A DNA stretch of 64,000 nucleotides from Paraclostridium dentum (GCF_012922555.1 NZ_WIPK01000007.1:1-64000); one strand, 5' to 3'. Shown: positions 25,176 through 34,198, counted from the stretch's first letter. Translations and numbers: made by a program. The notes: a model not told the origin generated them from the letters alone.

Positions 25176-26465
25176 ATGAAAAGAATTTTGATAAATAAAT
25201 TAAATAATTATATAGAAAATGAAGTTAAAATTGAAGGATGGATACATCGTATAAGGGCTTTAAAATCAATAACATTTGTAATATTAAGAGATAGAACTGG
25301 ATTAGTTCAATGTGTTATTGATAATAAATTGATTAATTCAGAAGATATAAAATTAGAATCAGTTGTATCTGTAACTGGTAGGGTTAAAGAGAGTAATAAT
25401 AAACTAAATAACTTTGAAATTGAAGTTAGAAAATTTGAGGTAATTAGCAAATGTAAAGATGAGCTACCAATTGAAATAAACAAAGGAGATTTAAATATAA
25501 ATCTAGTTACCATGCTAAATAACAGGGTTTTAAGTTTAAGACATGAAAAAATTAATGCTATTTTTAAAGTGCAAAATGTGATTGTTAATGGGTTTAGAGA
25601 ATACTTGATTGGTGAAGGTTTTACTGAAATATTCACACCAAAACTTGTTTCAGAAGGGGCAGAAGGTGGAACTGAAGTTTTTGAAGTTAAGTACTTTGAG
25701 AATAAAGCATATCTAGCTCAAAGCCCACAATTTTATAAACAGATGATGGTTGCAGCTGGATTTGAAAAAGTATTTGAAATTGGGCATGTTTATAGAGCAG
25801 AACAACATGATACAAACAGACATTTAAATGAATATGTAAGTATGGATTTAGAGTTTGGGTTTATTGAGAATGAAGAAGATATTATAAAATTAGAAGAAGA
25901 GTTATTAAAATTTATCATAAATAAATTAGAAAAAGAAACTAAAAAATATTTAAATTTACTAAATGTAGAACTTCCAAATATAAATGGAAGTATTCCAAGG
26001 ATAAAATTTAGCAAGGCTATAGAGATTTTAAAAGAAGAATATAATAAAATAAATTTAGAAAATGATTTAGATCCAGAGGCAGAAAAATTGCTATGTGAAT
26101 ATGCTAAAGAAAAGTTAGGAAGTGATTTTATATTTGTAACTCACTATCCAAGGGTAAAAAGACCAATGTACACTATGCCATGTGGAGAAAATGAAACACA
26201 TAGCTTTGACTTACTATTTAGAGGAATTGAGATTACTACAGGAGGCCAAAGAATTCATGATTATGATATGTTAATAAATAATATAAAATATAAAGATTTA
26301 AATCCTGAAAATTATTTAAGTTATACTGAGGTATTTAAATATGGAGTTCCTAAACATGGTGGATTAGCAATAGGGTTAGAACGAATCGTTAGTAAAATAT
26401 TAGGACTTGAAAATGTAAGAGAAGCAACTCTTATAACAAGAGACAGACATAGGCTTATACCATAA
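25176..26465 (+). CDS. Aspartyl-tRNA synthetase, archaeal type (possibly non-discriminating)
   Basis: The 429-aa class II synthetase lacks the bacterial insertion domain, so it is the short archaeal-type AspRS. It has an N-terminal OB-fold (residues 1-100, 'KIEGWIHRIRALKSITFVIL'). Motif 2 region 'FEIGHVYRAEQHDTNRHLNE' and the active-site segment 'RPMYTMPCGENETHSFD' follow. Motif 3 is 'GLAIGLERIVSKILGLENVR'. AsnRS is excluded by the GAC specifier of the T-box. The C-terminal end reads 'ATLITRDRHRLIP', where FPRD is usual. Whether it also charges tRNA-Asn is unknown. Good GGAGG site. Confidence 0.85.
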   Translation: MKRILINKLNNYIENEVKIEGWIHRIRALKSITFVILRDRTGLVQCVIDNKLINSEDIKLESVVSVTGRVKESNNKLNNFEIEVRKFEVISKCKDELPIEINKGDLNINLVTMLNNRVLSLRHEKINAIFKVQNVIVNGFREYLIGEGFTEIFTPKLVSEGAEGGTEVFEVKYFENKAYLAQSPQFYKQMMVAAGFEKVFEIGHVYRAEQHDTNRHLNEYVSMDLEFGFIENEEDIIKLEEELLKFIINKLEKETKKYLNLLNVELPNINGSIPRIKFSKAIEILKEEYNKINLENDLDPEAEKLLCEYAKEKLGSDFIFVTHYPRVKRPMYTMPCGENETHSFDLLFRGIEITTGGQRIHDYDMLINNIKYKDLNPENYLSYTEVFKYGVPKHGGLAIGLERIVSKILGLENVREATLITRDRHRLIP

Positions 26466-26477
26466 ATTAAGTTTATA

Positions 26478-26512
26478 AAGGCGCTATCTATAAATAAGAT
26501 AACGCCTTTCAT
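26478..26512 (+). terminator. Terminator after aspS
   Basis: AAAGGCGCTATCT (26478-26490) pairs with AGATAACGCCTTT (26497-26509), with one mismatch, followed by T/C-rich DNA. Confidence 0.7.
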
Positions 26513-26530
26513 TAAATATTTTATATTAAA

Positions 26531-26553
26531 TACGACATGAGGGAACTTTTTAA
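26531..26553 (+). repeat. Stray iteron copy
   Basis: TACGACATGAGGGAACTTTTT matches the origin iterons and the copy at 3219. It abuts the 3' end of the CPBP gene. An identical copy at 27501 lies beyond the 5' end of that gene. Confidence 0.8.
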
Positions 26554-26559
26554 TATTAT

Positions 26560-27375
26560 TTAATTTGATACTAGGTAGTTCTTATTTTTAATAATAAATT
26601 TAATAAAGATTACTAGACCTATTAGCGTAACTAATCCACCAGATATTAAATAAAATGCAATCTCCAAGTTAGTAATATTACTTACCTTTATGTTTAATGT
26701 ACCAGTAAAATAACTTATAGCTGTAAAAATACCTGCGAATAAGTTATTTAGTGAATGTACTGATATAGATACCACTAAATTATTATACTTTTTATATAGC
26801 ACACAGCATGCAATACCAAAAGCTATGGCGCCTAATATCCCTAAAGTTTCGTGACCAATACCAAATATTAAAGAAGATACAATTGATGAAAAAACAAAAC
26901 TAAATCTCATGTTTAGTCTTTTAAAAAGAACTCTTCTAAAAACTATTTCTTCTAAAATTGGAGCTAATATTACTAATACAATAAGAAGAAGTATCAAGTC
27001 CATAAAATTAGTTGGATTTCCCCAAGAATCATTTAAAAGTTCTAAAGCTTTATTTTGGTTAGCAATTGCTAAAATTCCAATATTTAAATTAGCTAGACCA
27101 AAAGATAAAAATATCTGAGTACATACCACTTTTAATATTTCTTTTGTATTAGAGACTTTTTTGAAGTTATAAAATCGTTCTTTTACTAAGTTTGAATTTA
27201 CCTTTCCTGATATTAATGTTATGACTAGTATTGATAAAAACATAATGAAAGCAAATTGTATATTGCTTAATGCCATGCCAAAACTTGATAACGAATATAG
27301 TATTTCTCCCAAAGAGACTAAAAAGGTTGTTCCAAACCATATTAAAGCCATTTTCCAAATTTTAATTTCTTTCAT
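26560..27375 (-). CDS. CPBP-family intramembrane metalloprotease
   Basis: This 271-aa polytopic membrane protein carries all motifs: 'APILEEIVFRRVLFKRL' (EExxxR), 'FGIGHETLG' (HExxx) and 'SVHSLNNLFAG' (His, Asn). Glu/His residues form the Rce1-like active site within the membrane. Bacterial members mature peptides or provide bacteriocin self-immunity; the target here is unknown. The gene is bracketed by identical iteron-like repeats about 970 bp apart, which hints at cassette-like acquisition. Ribosome site GGGGGAAG on the minus strand. Confidence 0.87.
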   Translation of the reverse strand: MKEIKIWKMALIWFGTTFLVSLGEILYSLSSFGMALSNIQFAFIMFLSILVITLISGKVNSNLVKERFYNFKKVSNTKEILKVVCTQIFLSFGLANLNIGILAIANQNKALELLNDSWGNPTNFMDLILLLIVLVILAPILEEIVFRRVLFKRLNMRFSFVFSSIVSSLIFGIGHETLGILGAIAFGIACCVLYKKYNNLVVSISVHSLNNLFAGIFTAISYFTGTLNIKVSNITNLEIAFYLISGGLVTLIGLVIFIKFIIKNKNYLVSN

Positions 27376-27500
27376 TACTTCCCCCTTAAAACTTTTGCTA
27401 TTTGATAATTACTTAATTACAAAAACTGGATATATTTAATTATACTATTATTTAATATGTAAGGTAGATTTTAAAAATAACTAATGTAACTTTATATAAA

Positions 27501-27523
27501 TACGACATGAGGGAACTTTTTTG
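27501..27523 (+). repeat. Stray iteron copy
   Basis: TACGACATGAGGGAACTTTTTT is the same as the copy at 26531. It lies 125 nt upstream of the CPBP start codon. Confidence 0.8.
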
Positions 27524-27576
27524 AATTTAAAATATCTTATATAGTAATTGAAAAGTTATTTAAAAATAAAGTTAAA

Positions 27577-27660
27577 GTGAAAAACTTAGTAACGATTTGT
27601 AGCATGGTTGTTATGGTTTTTGTTGGGATTTTACTAACTGGAATAGTAATGTATAACTAG
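27577..27660 (+). pseudogene. Possible remnant or tiny membrane peptide
   Basis: A 27-codon frame starting with GTG encodes a single hydrophobic helix ('ICSMVVMVFVGILLTGIV'). There is no ribosome site, so it is more likely the tail of a lost membrane protein gene than a gene. Low confidence. Confidence 0.25.
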
Positions 27661-27715
27661 AATTTTTACATACAAATTTAAAAATCGAAATATTAAAATA
27701 TGTATATTTTGAGTA

Positions 27716-27749
27716 ATAAAAAGAGCAATTTAAATATTGCTCTTTTTAC
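27716..27749. terminator. Bidirectional terminator
   Basis: AAAAAGAGCAAT (27718-27729) pairs with ATTGCTCTTTTT (27736-27747). Confidence 0.85.
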
Positions 27750-27773
27750 TTATAAACTTATATAATTAAAAAA

Positions 27774-28673
27774 CTATTTTTTTAATACAGGAACATAAAT
27801 ATCCATAACGGTATCTTTTCTAAAGTGGCATCTTTCATCATAAAACTCAAAATCTATCTTATCCTCATCAAATACATAATCACTTTTACTAAACCAATCT
27901 TCAAATATATATTTCCAAGTAGCTTTTATTGTTTTTGCAAAATCATTTTGAGATGAATCATTGCTTGTATCTACTGGTGGAGTTGTAAAAACGGCATATG
28001 TTGCTTCTGGAATTTCTATGGTAATCATATCTTCTGAAACAGATTCAAAGTCATTAACTATTACACCCATAAGGTATATAGCATCTCCATTTTTATCATT
28101 AGATGGGATGAACACACCAACTTCACCATGTTTATTTGGTTTTAGAATTTCATACATTTTGCTTTCTAAATTTTCTCCACTGTAATTACTCCAAAATGAA
28201 GCAATATCTTTAGTGAAATTGCCATTTGAAATGTTTGTTTGGATACCATACCCTGCAACTTTAAATGCAGGTTTACTTACAATAACAGGATTCATAATAT
28301 AACCTCCAATTTTATATACTGATTCTTTGTTGAAATAATAGTCCTCCATACGTTTTATATACTGTGAAGGAGTAAATCCATATTCTTTTTTGAATGCTTT
28401 TGAAAATCCATTATGTGTATCAAATCCATATTCCAAAGCTACATCTATAATTCTATTTCCATCAAATAACTTTGTAGATGCCAATGATAATCTTCTTTTT
28501 TTAACATAGTCCATTAAAGTCATACCTTGGCAAATATTAAATATTCTACAAAAATGAAAAGTTGAATATCCACATTTATTTGCAATTAAATCTGGGGTTA
28601 GTTCGCTATTTATATTTTCTTCTATGAATTCAATACACTGTGACATAATATCACTATAGTTCAATGCTAGCAC
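27774..28673 (-). CDS. AraC-family regulator with GyrI-like effector domain
   Basis: The 299-aa protein has an N-terminal double-HTH AraC domain (residues 8-105): 'ANKCGYSTFHFCRIFNICQG' and 'DVALEYGFDTHNGFSKAFKK', with 'EYGFTPSQYIKR'. The C-terminal GyrI/BmrR-like ligand domain (residues 130-299) contains 'IPEATYAVFTTPPVD' and 'YEDWFSKSDYVFDED'-like segment 'FEDWFSKSDYVFDED'. This is the Rob/SoxS-like layout that senses hydrophobic compounds. The start is a GTG (28673) or TTG (28664), both after AAGGTAGGTG. It is monocistronic and its targets are unknown. Confidence 0.88.
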   Translation of the reverse strand: MLALNYSDIMSQCIEFIEENINSELTPDLIANKCGYSTFHFCRIFNICQGMTLMDYVKKRRLSLASTKLFDGNRIIDVALEYGFDTHNGFSKAFKKEYGFTPSQYIKRMEDYYFNKESVYKIGGYIMNPVIVSKPAFKVAGYGIQTNISNGNFTKDIASFWSNYSGENLESKMYEILKPNKHGEVGVFIPSNDKNGDAIYLMGVIVNDFESVSEDMITIEIPEATYAVFTTPPVDTSNDSSQNDFAKTIKATWKYIFEDWFSKSDYVFDEDKIDFEFYDERCHFRKDTVMDIYVPVLKK

Positions 28674-28941
28674 CTACCTTCATCACGTGATAATTTAAGT
28701 ATAGTAACTAAACTAAGGGTATGTTGTTCCTAAATTGCTATGTTCTAAACTTTTTAATTTTATTATACAGTGCAAATAAGTATATAGCTGATGAATAATT
28801 AAATATATATAATTATTCAAATTTATAATTGGTAATATAATGAAATATATAATATAATCAAAGTTGTTAATTACTAAATAATGATAATTAGCCTCACTTA
28901 AAATAATATATAAGTGAGAACTGTAGGAGGAAAAATTTATT

Positions 28942-29256
28942 ATGGATTATGGGTTATTAAATAGTGGGAGTTTAATGCTTGGATTAGTTGCATGTATACT
29001 TCCAATGGGTAATATCATAATGCAAAATAAGGTTGGAAATAGATATTGGGGGATTATATCTATAGCCAGTTTTAGTGCGTGTGGGATATCGTTATGTTTA
29101 CAAATTTTTTATATTAACCATTTAGTAAATATAGAGGATTGGACAGCGATTATGGATACTTTAAGTATGGTGTCACTTGGATCTTTATTACTTCTTATAA
29201 GCACAATAATACTAAATATTATTGTGTTCAATATATACTTCAATAAAAAATATTAA
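28942..29256 (+). CDS. Small four-helix membrane protein, function unknown
   Basis: The 104-aa protein has hydrophobic segments at about residues 9-27, 34-55, 68-78 and 80-100. Starts 'MDYGLLNSGSLMLGLVACI'. AGGAGG lies 11 nt before ATG, so it is probably real. I do not recognise the family. Neighbours are the AraC regulator (divergent) and the agr locus 385 nt downstream. The spacer 29257-29641 holds inverted repeats listed separately. Confidence 0.6.
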   Translation: MDYGLLNSGSLMLGLVACILPMGNIIMQNKVGNRYWGIISIASFSACGISLCLQIFYINHLVNIEDWTAIMDTLSMVSLGSLLLLISTIILNIIVFNIYFNKKY

Positions 29257-29405
29257 TCTTAATAAACACATGAATAATACACTCTTTAAATATTGAATAA
29301 GGCTGTAAAAAACAAAATATCATATATATGAATATACATTTTGATAGAAATATAAATAGAAAAGACTAAAAATTTTGAAATTAAAACCGATATGGAAAAT
29401 AGAGC

Positions 29406-29437
29406 GTGAGTTGTTATGTAGCTATATAACAACTCAC
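29406..29437. promoter_or_regulatory. Inverted repeat upstream of the agr locus
   Basis: GTGAGTTGTTAT (29406-29417) and ATAACAACTCAC (29426-29437) are perfect 12-bp arms with an 8-nt loop. There is no T-run, so a simple terminator is unlikely. It may be an operator or a structured 5' leader. Confidence 0.45.
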
Positions 29438-29568
29438 TTAACACAGTAGACTAAAAATAGAAATTAATATAAATTGACTAATAAGAAATGTGTAAATACA
29501 CTTAAAATTAAATATAAATGAAATTCAGAAATAAAAACTTAATTTAAGATCTGTACTGTATGAAGTTA

Positions 29569-29580
29569 GTTGTATACAAC
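29569..29580. promoter_or_regulatory. Palindrome GTTGTATACAAC before agrA
   Basis: This perfect 12-bp palindrome is 62 nt before the agrA start codon and shares GTTGT with the larger repeat at 29406. It is a possible regulator site. LytTR proteins usually bind direct repeats, so AgrA itself may not be the binder. Confidence 0.4.
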
Positions 29581-29641
29581 AGGCGTTTAAGAAATGGGAT
29601 GAAAAAATAAGTATGGATTGACTTTTAATAAGGAGGTTTTT

Positions 29642-30352
29642 ATGAGTTTAGAAATAATTATTTGTGATGATGATTTTGTACATCGATCTATTTTAAGGGA
29701 TTTTCTATGTAAGGTTTTAGAGGAAGAGTTTTTAGAGTACAATTTGTTAGAATTTTCATCAGGAGAAGAGTTATTAGAATCTTATCCTAAGAAAGCCGAT
29801 ATTTTGTTTTTAGATATCCAAATGAATGATTTATCAGGAATGGATACAGCTAGAAGAATTAGAGAGTTTGATAGCAATGTAGAAATAATTTTTACAACCG
29901 CTATAGCTCAGTATGTGTTTGAAGCATATGAGGTTAAGGCTTATAGATATTTGCTTAAGCCACTTGAATATGAAGAAATTAAAAGACAATTAAAGCTTTG
30001 TATATCGGAGTATTTAAACAGACATAGTATAGTATCTATAGAGTCTAGAAAAGAAACTATAGTTCTTCCGGTAGACGAAATTTTATATGCTGAGGTTCAA
30101 AGAAAAGAAGTTACTATATACACAAAGGACAAGACTTATACAATTGAAGTTAGTATGAAAAAAGTTGAAAGAAAACTTTTAAATTATAACTTTTTCAGAT
30201 GCCATCACAGCTATTTAGTAAACTTAAAGAAGGTAAATGAGTTAAAAAATAATTCTATCATAATCAATGATATTGAAATTCCTGTAAGCAGAGGCAAATA
30301 TAAAGAGTTTAAAGTTAGACTTACTAGTTTATTAGGGAGCTCGTTATGTTAA
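29642..30352 (+). CDS. agrA: AgrA-like LytTR response regulator
   Basis: The protein is 236 aa. Receiver domain (residues 1-120) has acidic 'CDDD' near residue 8, phospho-Asp in 'ILFLDIQMNDLSG' and 'YRYLLKPLE' with the conserved Lys. The C-terminal LytTR domain (residues 135-235) contains 'ILYAEVQRKEVTIYT' and 'FFRCHHSYLVNLKKV', which bind DNA. ATG 29642 is preferred because AAGGAGG lies before it. It is the first gene of an agrA-C-B-D operon and overlaps agrC by 7 nt. Confidence 0.9.
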   Translation: MSLEIIICDDDFVHRSILRDFLCKVLEEEFLEYNLLEFSSGEELLESYPKKADILFLDIQMNDLSGMDTARRIREFDSNVEIIFTTAIAQYVFEAYEVKAYRYLLKPLEYEEIKRQLKLCISEYLNRHSIVSIESRKETIVLPVDEILYAEVQRKEVTIYTKDKTYTIEVSMKKVERKLLNYNFFRCHHSYLVNLKKVNELKNNSIIINDIEIPVSRGKYKEFKVRLTSLLGSSLC

Positions 30353-31674
30353 AGAGCCGTTTGTTTTGGGAAAGTGTTATCACAATTTCATCAATAATAG
30401 AATTATGGGGATGTAAAAAGATTTTTGATTATACAAGTGAAAAAAGAGTTAGTAAAATTAAAATCAACATAATTATGTTGTTTATTATAGCTTTTATGCT
30501 TTTTTTACTACATACAGATATATATCCAAATAGCAGAATAACAATATCTATAATATTAACTTTTGTTTTTTATATTACAACTTACGATATAGATTTTTAC
30601 ACAGGGATAGTAAATATATTGATGTATTGGATGGTTTTATTAGGAATAGATGCATTAAGCATGAGTATTATAATAGATACTAACTCTATTAAAGATATGA
30701 GCAGTCTTCTTTCAAATAATGTTTATAGGTTAGAATTTATTCTATTATGCAAAATTCTTTTGATTTTTTACATAGGCATATACAAGATAAGTAAAAGTGA
30801 AATTAAAATTAATAAAAAAGATATTTTATGCATAGTAATTCCTATCATTGGGAACATTACATCATTTTTCATTGTATTTAAATATTTATTTAAATTTTCT
30901 CAACAAGGTTTAATAAGTGAAATTCATATATTAAACTTTTCGATACTATTGTTTTTGTCAAACATTTCGATTATTTTAGTTATAAGAAAAATTAGAAGAG
31001 ACAGTAAGTTATTGGCAGAATATAAAGTAATGAAAAAAAGTGTAGATATGCAGTATAAGTACTATATGAAAGTTAAAGATAACCAATTAAAAACAAGGCA
31101 GTTATACCATGATATGAAAAACCATATTATATGCATAAAAAAACTCAATGAAAATGGATATAGTTCAAATACTTATATAAGTAACTTAGAAAATCAGCTA
31201 AAAAGATATGATAACACATTTGATAGTGGAAACATGTTGCTTGATATAATTTTGAGTGATAAGAAAGAGCTTTGTGATAAAAATAATATAAATTTCAATT
31301 GTAATATAAACTTTAATAAGTGTAATTTTATGGAGTTAGAAGATATATGTAGTATTTTTTCAAATTTGTTAGATAACTCTATTGAAGCATGTGAAAAGAT
31401 AAACGATTGTAATAAGTATATATCTTTGGAAGGTAAGATAATAGAAAATTTCTTTGTATTAAAAGTAGAAAATTCTAAGGCTAATAAGATAAATATTAAA
31501 GATAGAAAAGTTATTACGGATAAGAAAGATAGGTTTTTACATGGATTAGGAATAAAAAGTATTAAACAATCAGTAAAAAAATATAATGGAGAAGTTGTAA
31601 TAGATTATACAGATGATAAGTTTATTTTGAATATTTTAATACCAATTGTACTGTATAATGACAAGTTATACTAA
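30346..31674 (+). CDS. agrC: AgrC-like GHKL sensor histidine kinase
   Basis: The protein is 442 aa. The N-terminal half has about six transmembrane helices (residues 5-220) that should sense the autoinducing peptide. The kinase part has 'QLYHDMKNHIICIKKL' (phospho-His), N box 'FSNLLDNSIEACEK' and 'HGLGIKSIKQSVKKYNGE' (G box), typical of the GHKL/AgrC class. It starts inside the agrA stop region, so translation is coupled. The partner regulator is AgrA. Confidence 0.9.
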   Translation: MLKSRLFWESVITISSIIELWGCKKIFDYTSEKRVSKIKINIIMLFIIAFMLFLLHTDIYPNSRITISIILTFVFYITTYDIDFYTGIVNILMYWMVLLGIDALSMSIIIDTNSIKDMSSLLSNNVYRLEFILLCKILLIFYIGIYKISKSEIKINKKDILCIVIPIIGNITSFFIVFKYLFKFSQQGLISEIHILNFSILLFLSNISIILVIRKIRRDSKLLAEYKVMKKSVDMQYKYYMKVKDNQLKTRQLYHDMKNHIICIKKLNENGYSSNTYISNLENQLKRYDNTFDSGNMLLDIILSDKKELCDKNNINFNCNINFNKCNFMELEDICSIFSNLLDNSIEACEKINDCNKYISLEGKIIENFFVLKVENSKANKINIKDRKVITDKKDRFLHGLGIKSIKQSVKKYNGEVVIDYTDDKFILNILIPIVLYNDKLY

Positions 31675-31735
31675 AATTAAGACTTTTAGATTTTTATGTG
31701 TTATAAAATAATTAAAGTATTTCAAGGGAGTCAAT

Positions 31736-32341
31736 ATGATAAAGCTTTTGTCAGATAAGATAGCATATTTTTTAGAGGATAGAAATTTTATAGAAAGTGA
31801 AGATAATGAGGTATGTTCTTTTGGACTTGAAGTATTAATTTCTTCACTAATAAATTCAATTTTAGTACTAACTCTAGGAATTATTCTAAACAAGTTTTTA
31901 CAAACATTAGTCTTTGTAGGATGTTATTGCTACATTAGACAATATTCAGGTGGATATCATGCAAGCAGTCATACAAAGTGTATTTTGACATTTCTGTGTA
32001 TGTACCTAGCGACTATTCTAATTGCCGATAGCATACACGACATACACTCAAAAGTGATGATAATAGCTATAAGCACAATTAATTGGACTAGTATATATTC
32101 ATTATCACCTGCTGAGCATGCTAACAATCCTTTAAGTAATAATGAATTAATTAAAAATCAAAAAAAAGCAAGAATTAGAGTTACAGTATTCTTATTATTT
32201 ACAATTATAGGTTCACAAGTCCAACAAGTATATGAGTATACAGTGTATAGTGCATTAGCATTATGTTGGATAAACTTTATGCTCATTTTACAAGTAATTA
32301 AAAATAAGGGGGACGCTAACTATGAAAAAACTGTTAGATAA
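31736..32341 (+). CDS. agrB: AgrB-like peptide-processing membrane endopeptidase
   Basis: This 201-aa integral membrane cysteine protease cleaves AgrD at its C-terminus and forms the thiolactone. 'RQYSGGYHASSHTKC' contains the catalytic His75 and Cys82, in the conserved GGYHA...C arrangement. Later 'LSPAEHANNPLSNNE' is the usual family loop. AGGGAG precedes ATG. Its 3' end overlaps agrD by 20 nt. Confidence 0.93.
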   Translation: MIKLLSDKIAYFLEDRNFIESEDNEVCSFGLEVLISSLINSILVLTLGIILNKFLQTLVFVGCYCYIRQYSGGYHASSHTKCILTFLCMYLATILIADSIHDIHSKVMIIAISTINWTSIYSLSPAEHANNPLSNNELIKNQKKARIRVTVFLLFTIIGSQVQQVYEYTVYSALALCWINFMLILQVIKNKGDANYEKTVR

Positions 32342-32459
32342 AAGCATGAAATGTGTTGGAGATATGGCTATGTCTGTAGCAAATTTATCTGCTAACAAAA
32401 CTTGCTTATGGTATAGTTACCAACCAAAAGTACCAAAAAAATTAAAAAGCCCTAAATAA
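32322..32459 (+). CDS. agrD: AgrD-like autoinducing-peptide precursor
   Basis: The precursor is 45 aa. Amphipathic N-terminus (MKKLLDKSMKCVGDMAMS), then core 'NKTCLWYS' and a C-terminal tail 'YQPKVPKKLKSPK'. By analogy with the C. perfringens CLWFT ring, the signal is probably a five-residue thiolactone, CLWYS (Cys28-Ser32). The tail keeps the QP..P..L pattern but is basic instead of acidic, which is unusual. Ribosome site GGGGGA at about 32309-32314, inside the end of agrB. Confidence 0.9.
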   Translation: MKKLLDKSMKCVGDMAMSVANLSANKTCLWYSYQPKVPKKLKSPK

Positions 32460-32498
32460 GTTTCTTTATTTACCCTAAATAAGTTTCTTAATTAAATA

Positions 32499-32548
32499 AA
32501 AGAACTAACTCGATTTTTATTAATAAAAGCCAAGTTAGTTCTTTTTTA
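32499..32548 (+). terminator. Terminator of the agr operon
   Basis: AAAGAACTAACT (32499-32510) pairs with AGTTAGTTCTTT (32533-32544), followed by Ts. A 17-bp direct repeat, CCCTAAATAAGTTTCTT, lies between the agrD stop and this hairpin (32450 and 32473). The following 32549-32926 is AT-rich with no gene that I can support. Confidence 0.8.
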
Positions 32549-32926
32549 CGCATGAAACAATTGAAATAAAGAAATAACTTTTAAATATATTTGATTGATT
32601 TGAGTTGGATTTTACTCAAGGGATAATACGTTTTTTAGATATCATGTATTCACATTTTTATGAATTTTGAAGCAAGTTATACTATATGCTTGCAAGTTAT
32701 GTATATTTATTGATGATTAAAATTTACAGTGATATTTTATAACTGTGAAAGGGAAAACAACTTATAAGACATTTACAATAAAGCAAAATTTATTAAATTG
32801 TTTTTTATAAATCTCTTTTATCAAACTTATAAAAATTTAAATTTTTAGACTTAGGCTTTATTTTTAAAATTAAATTACCTGAGTTAAAGATTTAAACTTA
32901 AAAGTTAAATTAAAGGGAGGAACGTT

Positions 32927-34198
32927 ATGGTCAATAAATATTTATATTGGAGTAAGGATTTAGAAATAAGAAAATATGAGACTGGTAGATCATTATTAGC
33001 GATAAAAAATAATTATAAAAATGAAAGATTAACTAGAGATGATATTCAGACTTATAAACTAAATAACAATACTGTAGAGATAATAGGGTTAATCGATGGA
33101 ACAAAGACATATGAAGAAATTATATATTTACTATCAACAAAGCATAATGAAAGCAGCAAAAAAACTAGAGAGAAACTATCTATGTTTTTAAATAAGATAA
33201 CAAATTTGTATGGAATTAAAATCAATGAACAAGAATCTACACAAAAAATTAATATGAATATAATAGAAAAATACATATATCCACATGTTGCATCAGTTGA
33301 GATAACAAATAAATGCAATGTAAAGTGTATGCATTGTTTTGGAAATTTTAGTTGTATAGAGACAAGTTGTATAACACTGGAACATATAAAAGGAGTGTTA
33401 CATGATTTAAAAAATATAGGTGTTAAAAAAATAGAGTTTACAGGTGGAGAATCTACAGTTTATACAAACATTAAAGAAGTATTATTACATGCAATTAAGT
33501 TAGACTTTGATAATATATCACTTTTGGTAAATGGAGTAGGGATATCAGATGAAGTTGTAGATATAATCATTAAGAACAGTTCGAAAATATATACAAAAGT
33601 TGATTTACATAGTTTAAATAATGATTATTTTACATGGTTTTCTAAAATTCCAAATATTTTAGATACAGTAAAAAGTAATATAATAAAGCTTGCTAAGAGT
33701 AACGTAAAAATGAAGGTAGAAACAATAGTTACAAGAAAAAATATCCATGAAATTGAAGATATTGCAGAGTGGGTACACAATTTAGGGGTTAGAGATTATG
33801 AAATCAGACCTGCAACTTTTATGGGAAGGGCAGAAAATGCTGATAGTGAACTATATTTAAATATGCAGGATTTTAAGTATGTAAATGATATATTGGGAAA
33901 AATAAACAAAAAGTATAAAAGTAATGTATCCTTTACAGAAGGAAGAAGGTTTAGAAGCAAAGGCTTTGGATTTTTAACTCCTCATTTAGGCATTTCTTAT
34001 AATGGGGATATAAACATTTGTACAATGGATAAAATAGAGTATTTTAATAGCAGGATAGGAAATATATTTGAAAAGAGTATAAAAGAAATTTACCATGAAA
34101 AATCTGAATATATAAAGGACTTCTTAAATTTAGGAGACCCTATATTTAAATCAATAGAGCGCAAAGATTGTGAACATAGAAGTTTTTATAGTAATTAA
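32927..34198 (+). CDS. Radical SAM protein with PqqD-like N-terminus (probable peptide maturase)
   Basis: The protein is 423 aa. The N-terminal ~90 residues ('IIGLIDGTKTYEEIIYLLST') resemble a PqqD/RiPP-recognition winged helix. The radical SAM core has CNVKCMHC (Cys130, Cys134, Cys137), which holds the [4Fe-4S] cluster. 'GISYNGDINICTMDKIEY', 'IGNIFEKSIKEIY' and a final 'DCEHR' suggest a reduced SPASM-like C-terminus with few Cys. It precedes an ABC exporter, as in RiPP loci, but no precursor gene is evident. The agr operon upstream may control it. Ribosome site GGGAGG. Confidence 0.8.
   Translation: MVNKYLYWSKDLEIRKYETGRSLLAIKNNYKNERLTRDDIQTYKLNNNTVEIIGLIDGTKTYEEIIYLLSTKHNESSKKTREKLSMFLNKITNLYGIKINEQESTQKINMNIIEKYIYPHVASVEITNKCNVKCMHCFGNFSCIETSCITLEHIKGVLHDLKNIGVKKIEFTGGESTVYTNIKEVLLHAIKLDFDNISLLVNGVGISDEVVDIIIKNSSKIYTKVDLHSLNNDYFTWFSKIPNILDTVKSNIIKLAKSNVKMKVETIVTRKNIHEIEDIAEWVHNLGVRDYEIRPATFMGRAENADSELYLNMQDFKYVNDILGKINKKYKSNVSFTEGRRFRSKGFGFLTPHLGISYNGDINICTMDKIEYFNSRIGNIFEKSIKEIYHEKSEYIKDFLNLGDPIFKSIERKDCEHRSFYSN

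Noticed and set aside
26531-27523. Insertion sequence with direct-repeat target sites around the CPBP gene
   Set aside because: There is no transposase and no terminal inverted repeat; the flanking repeats are iteron copies.
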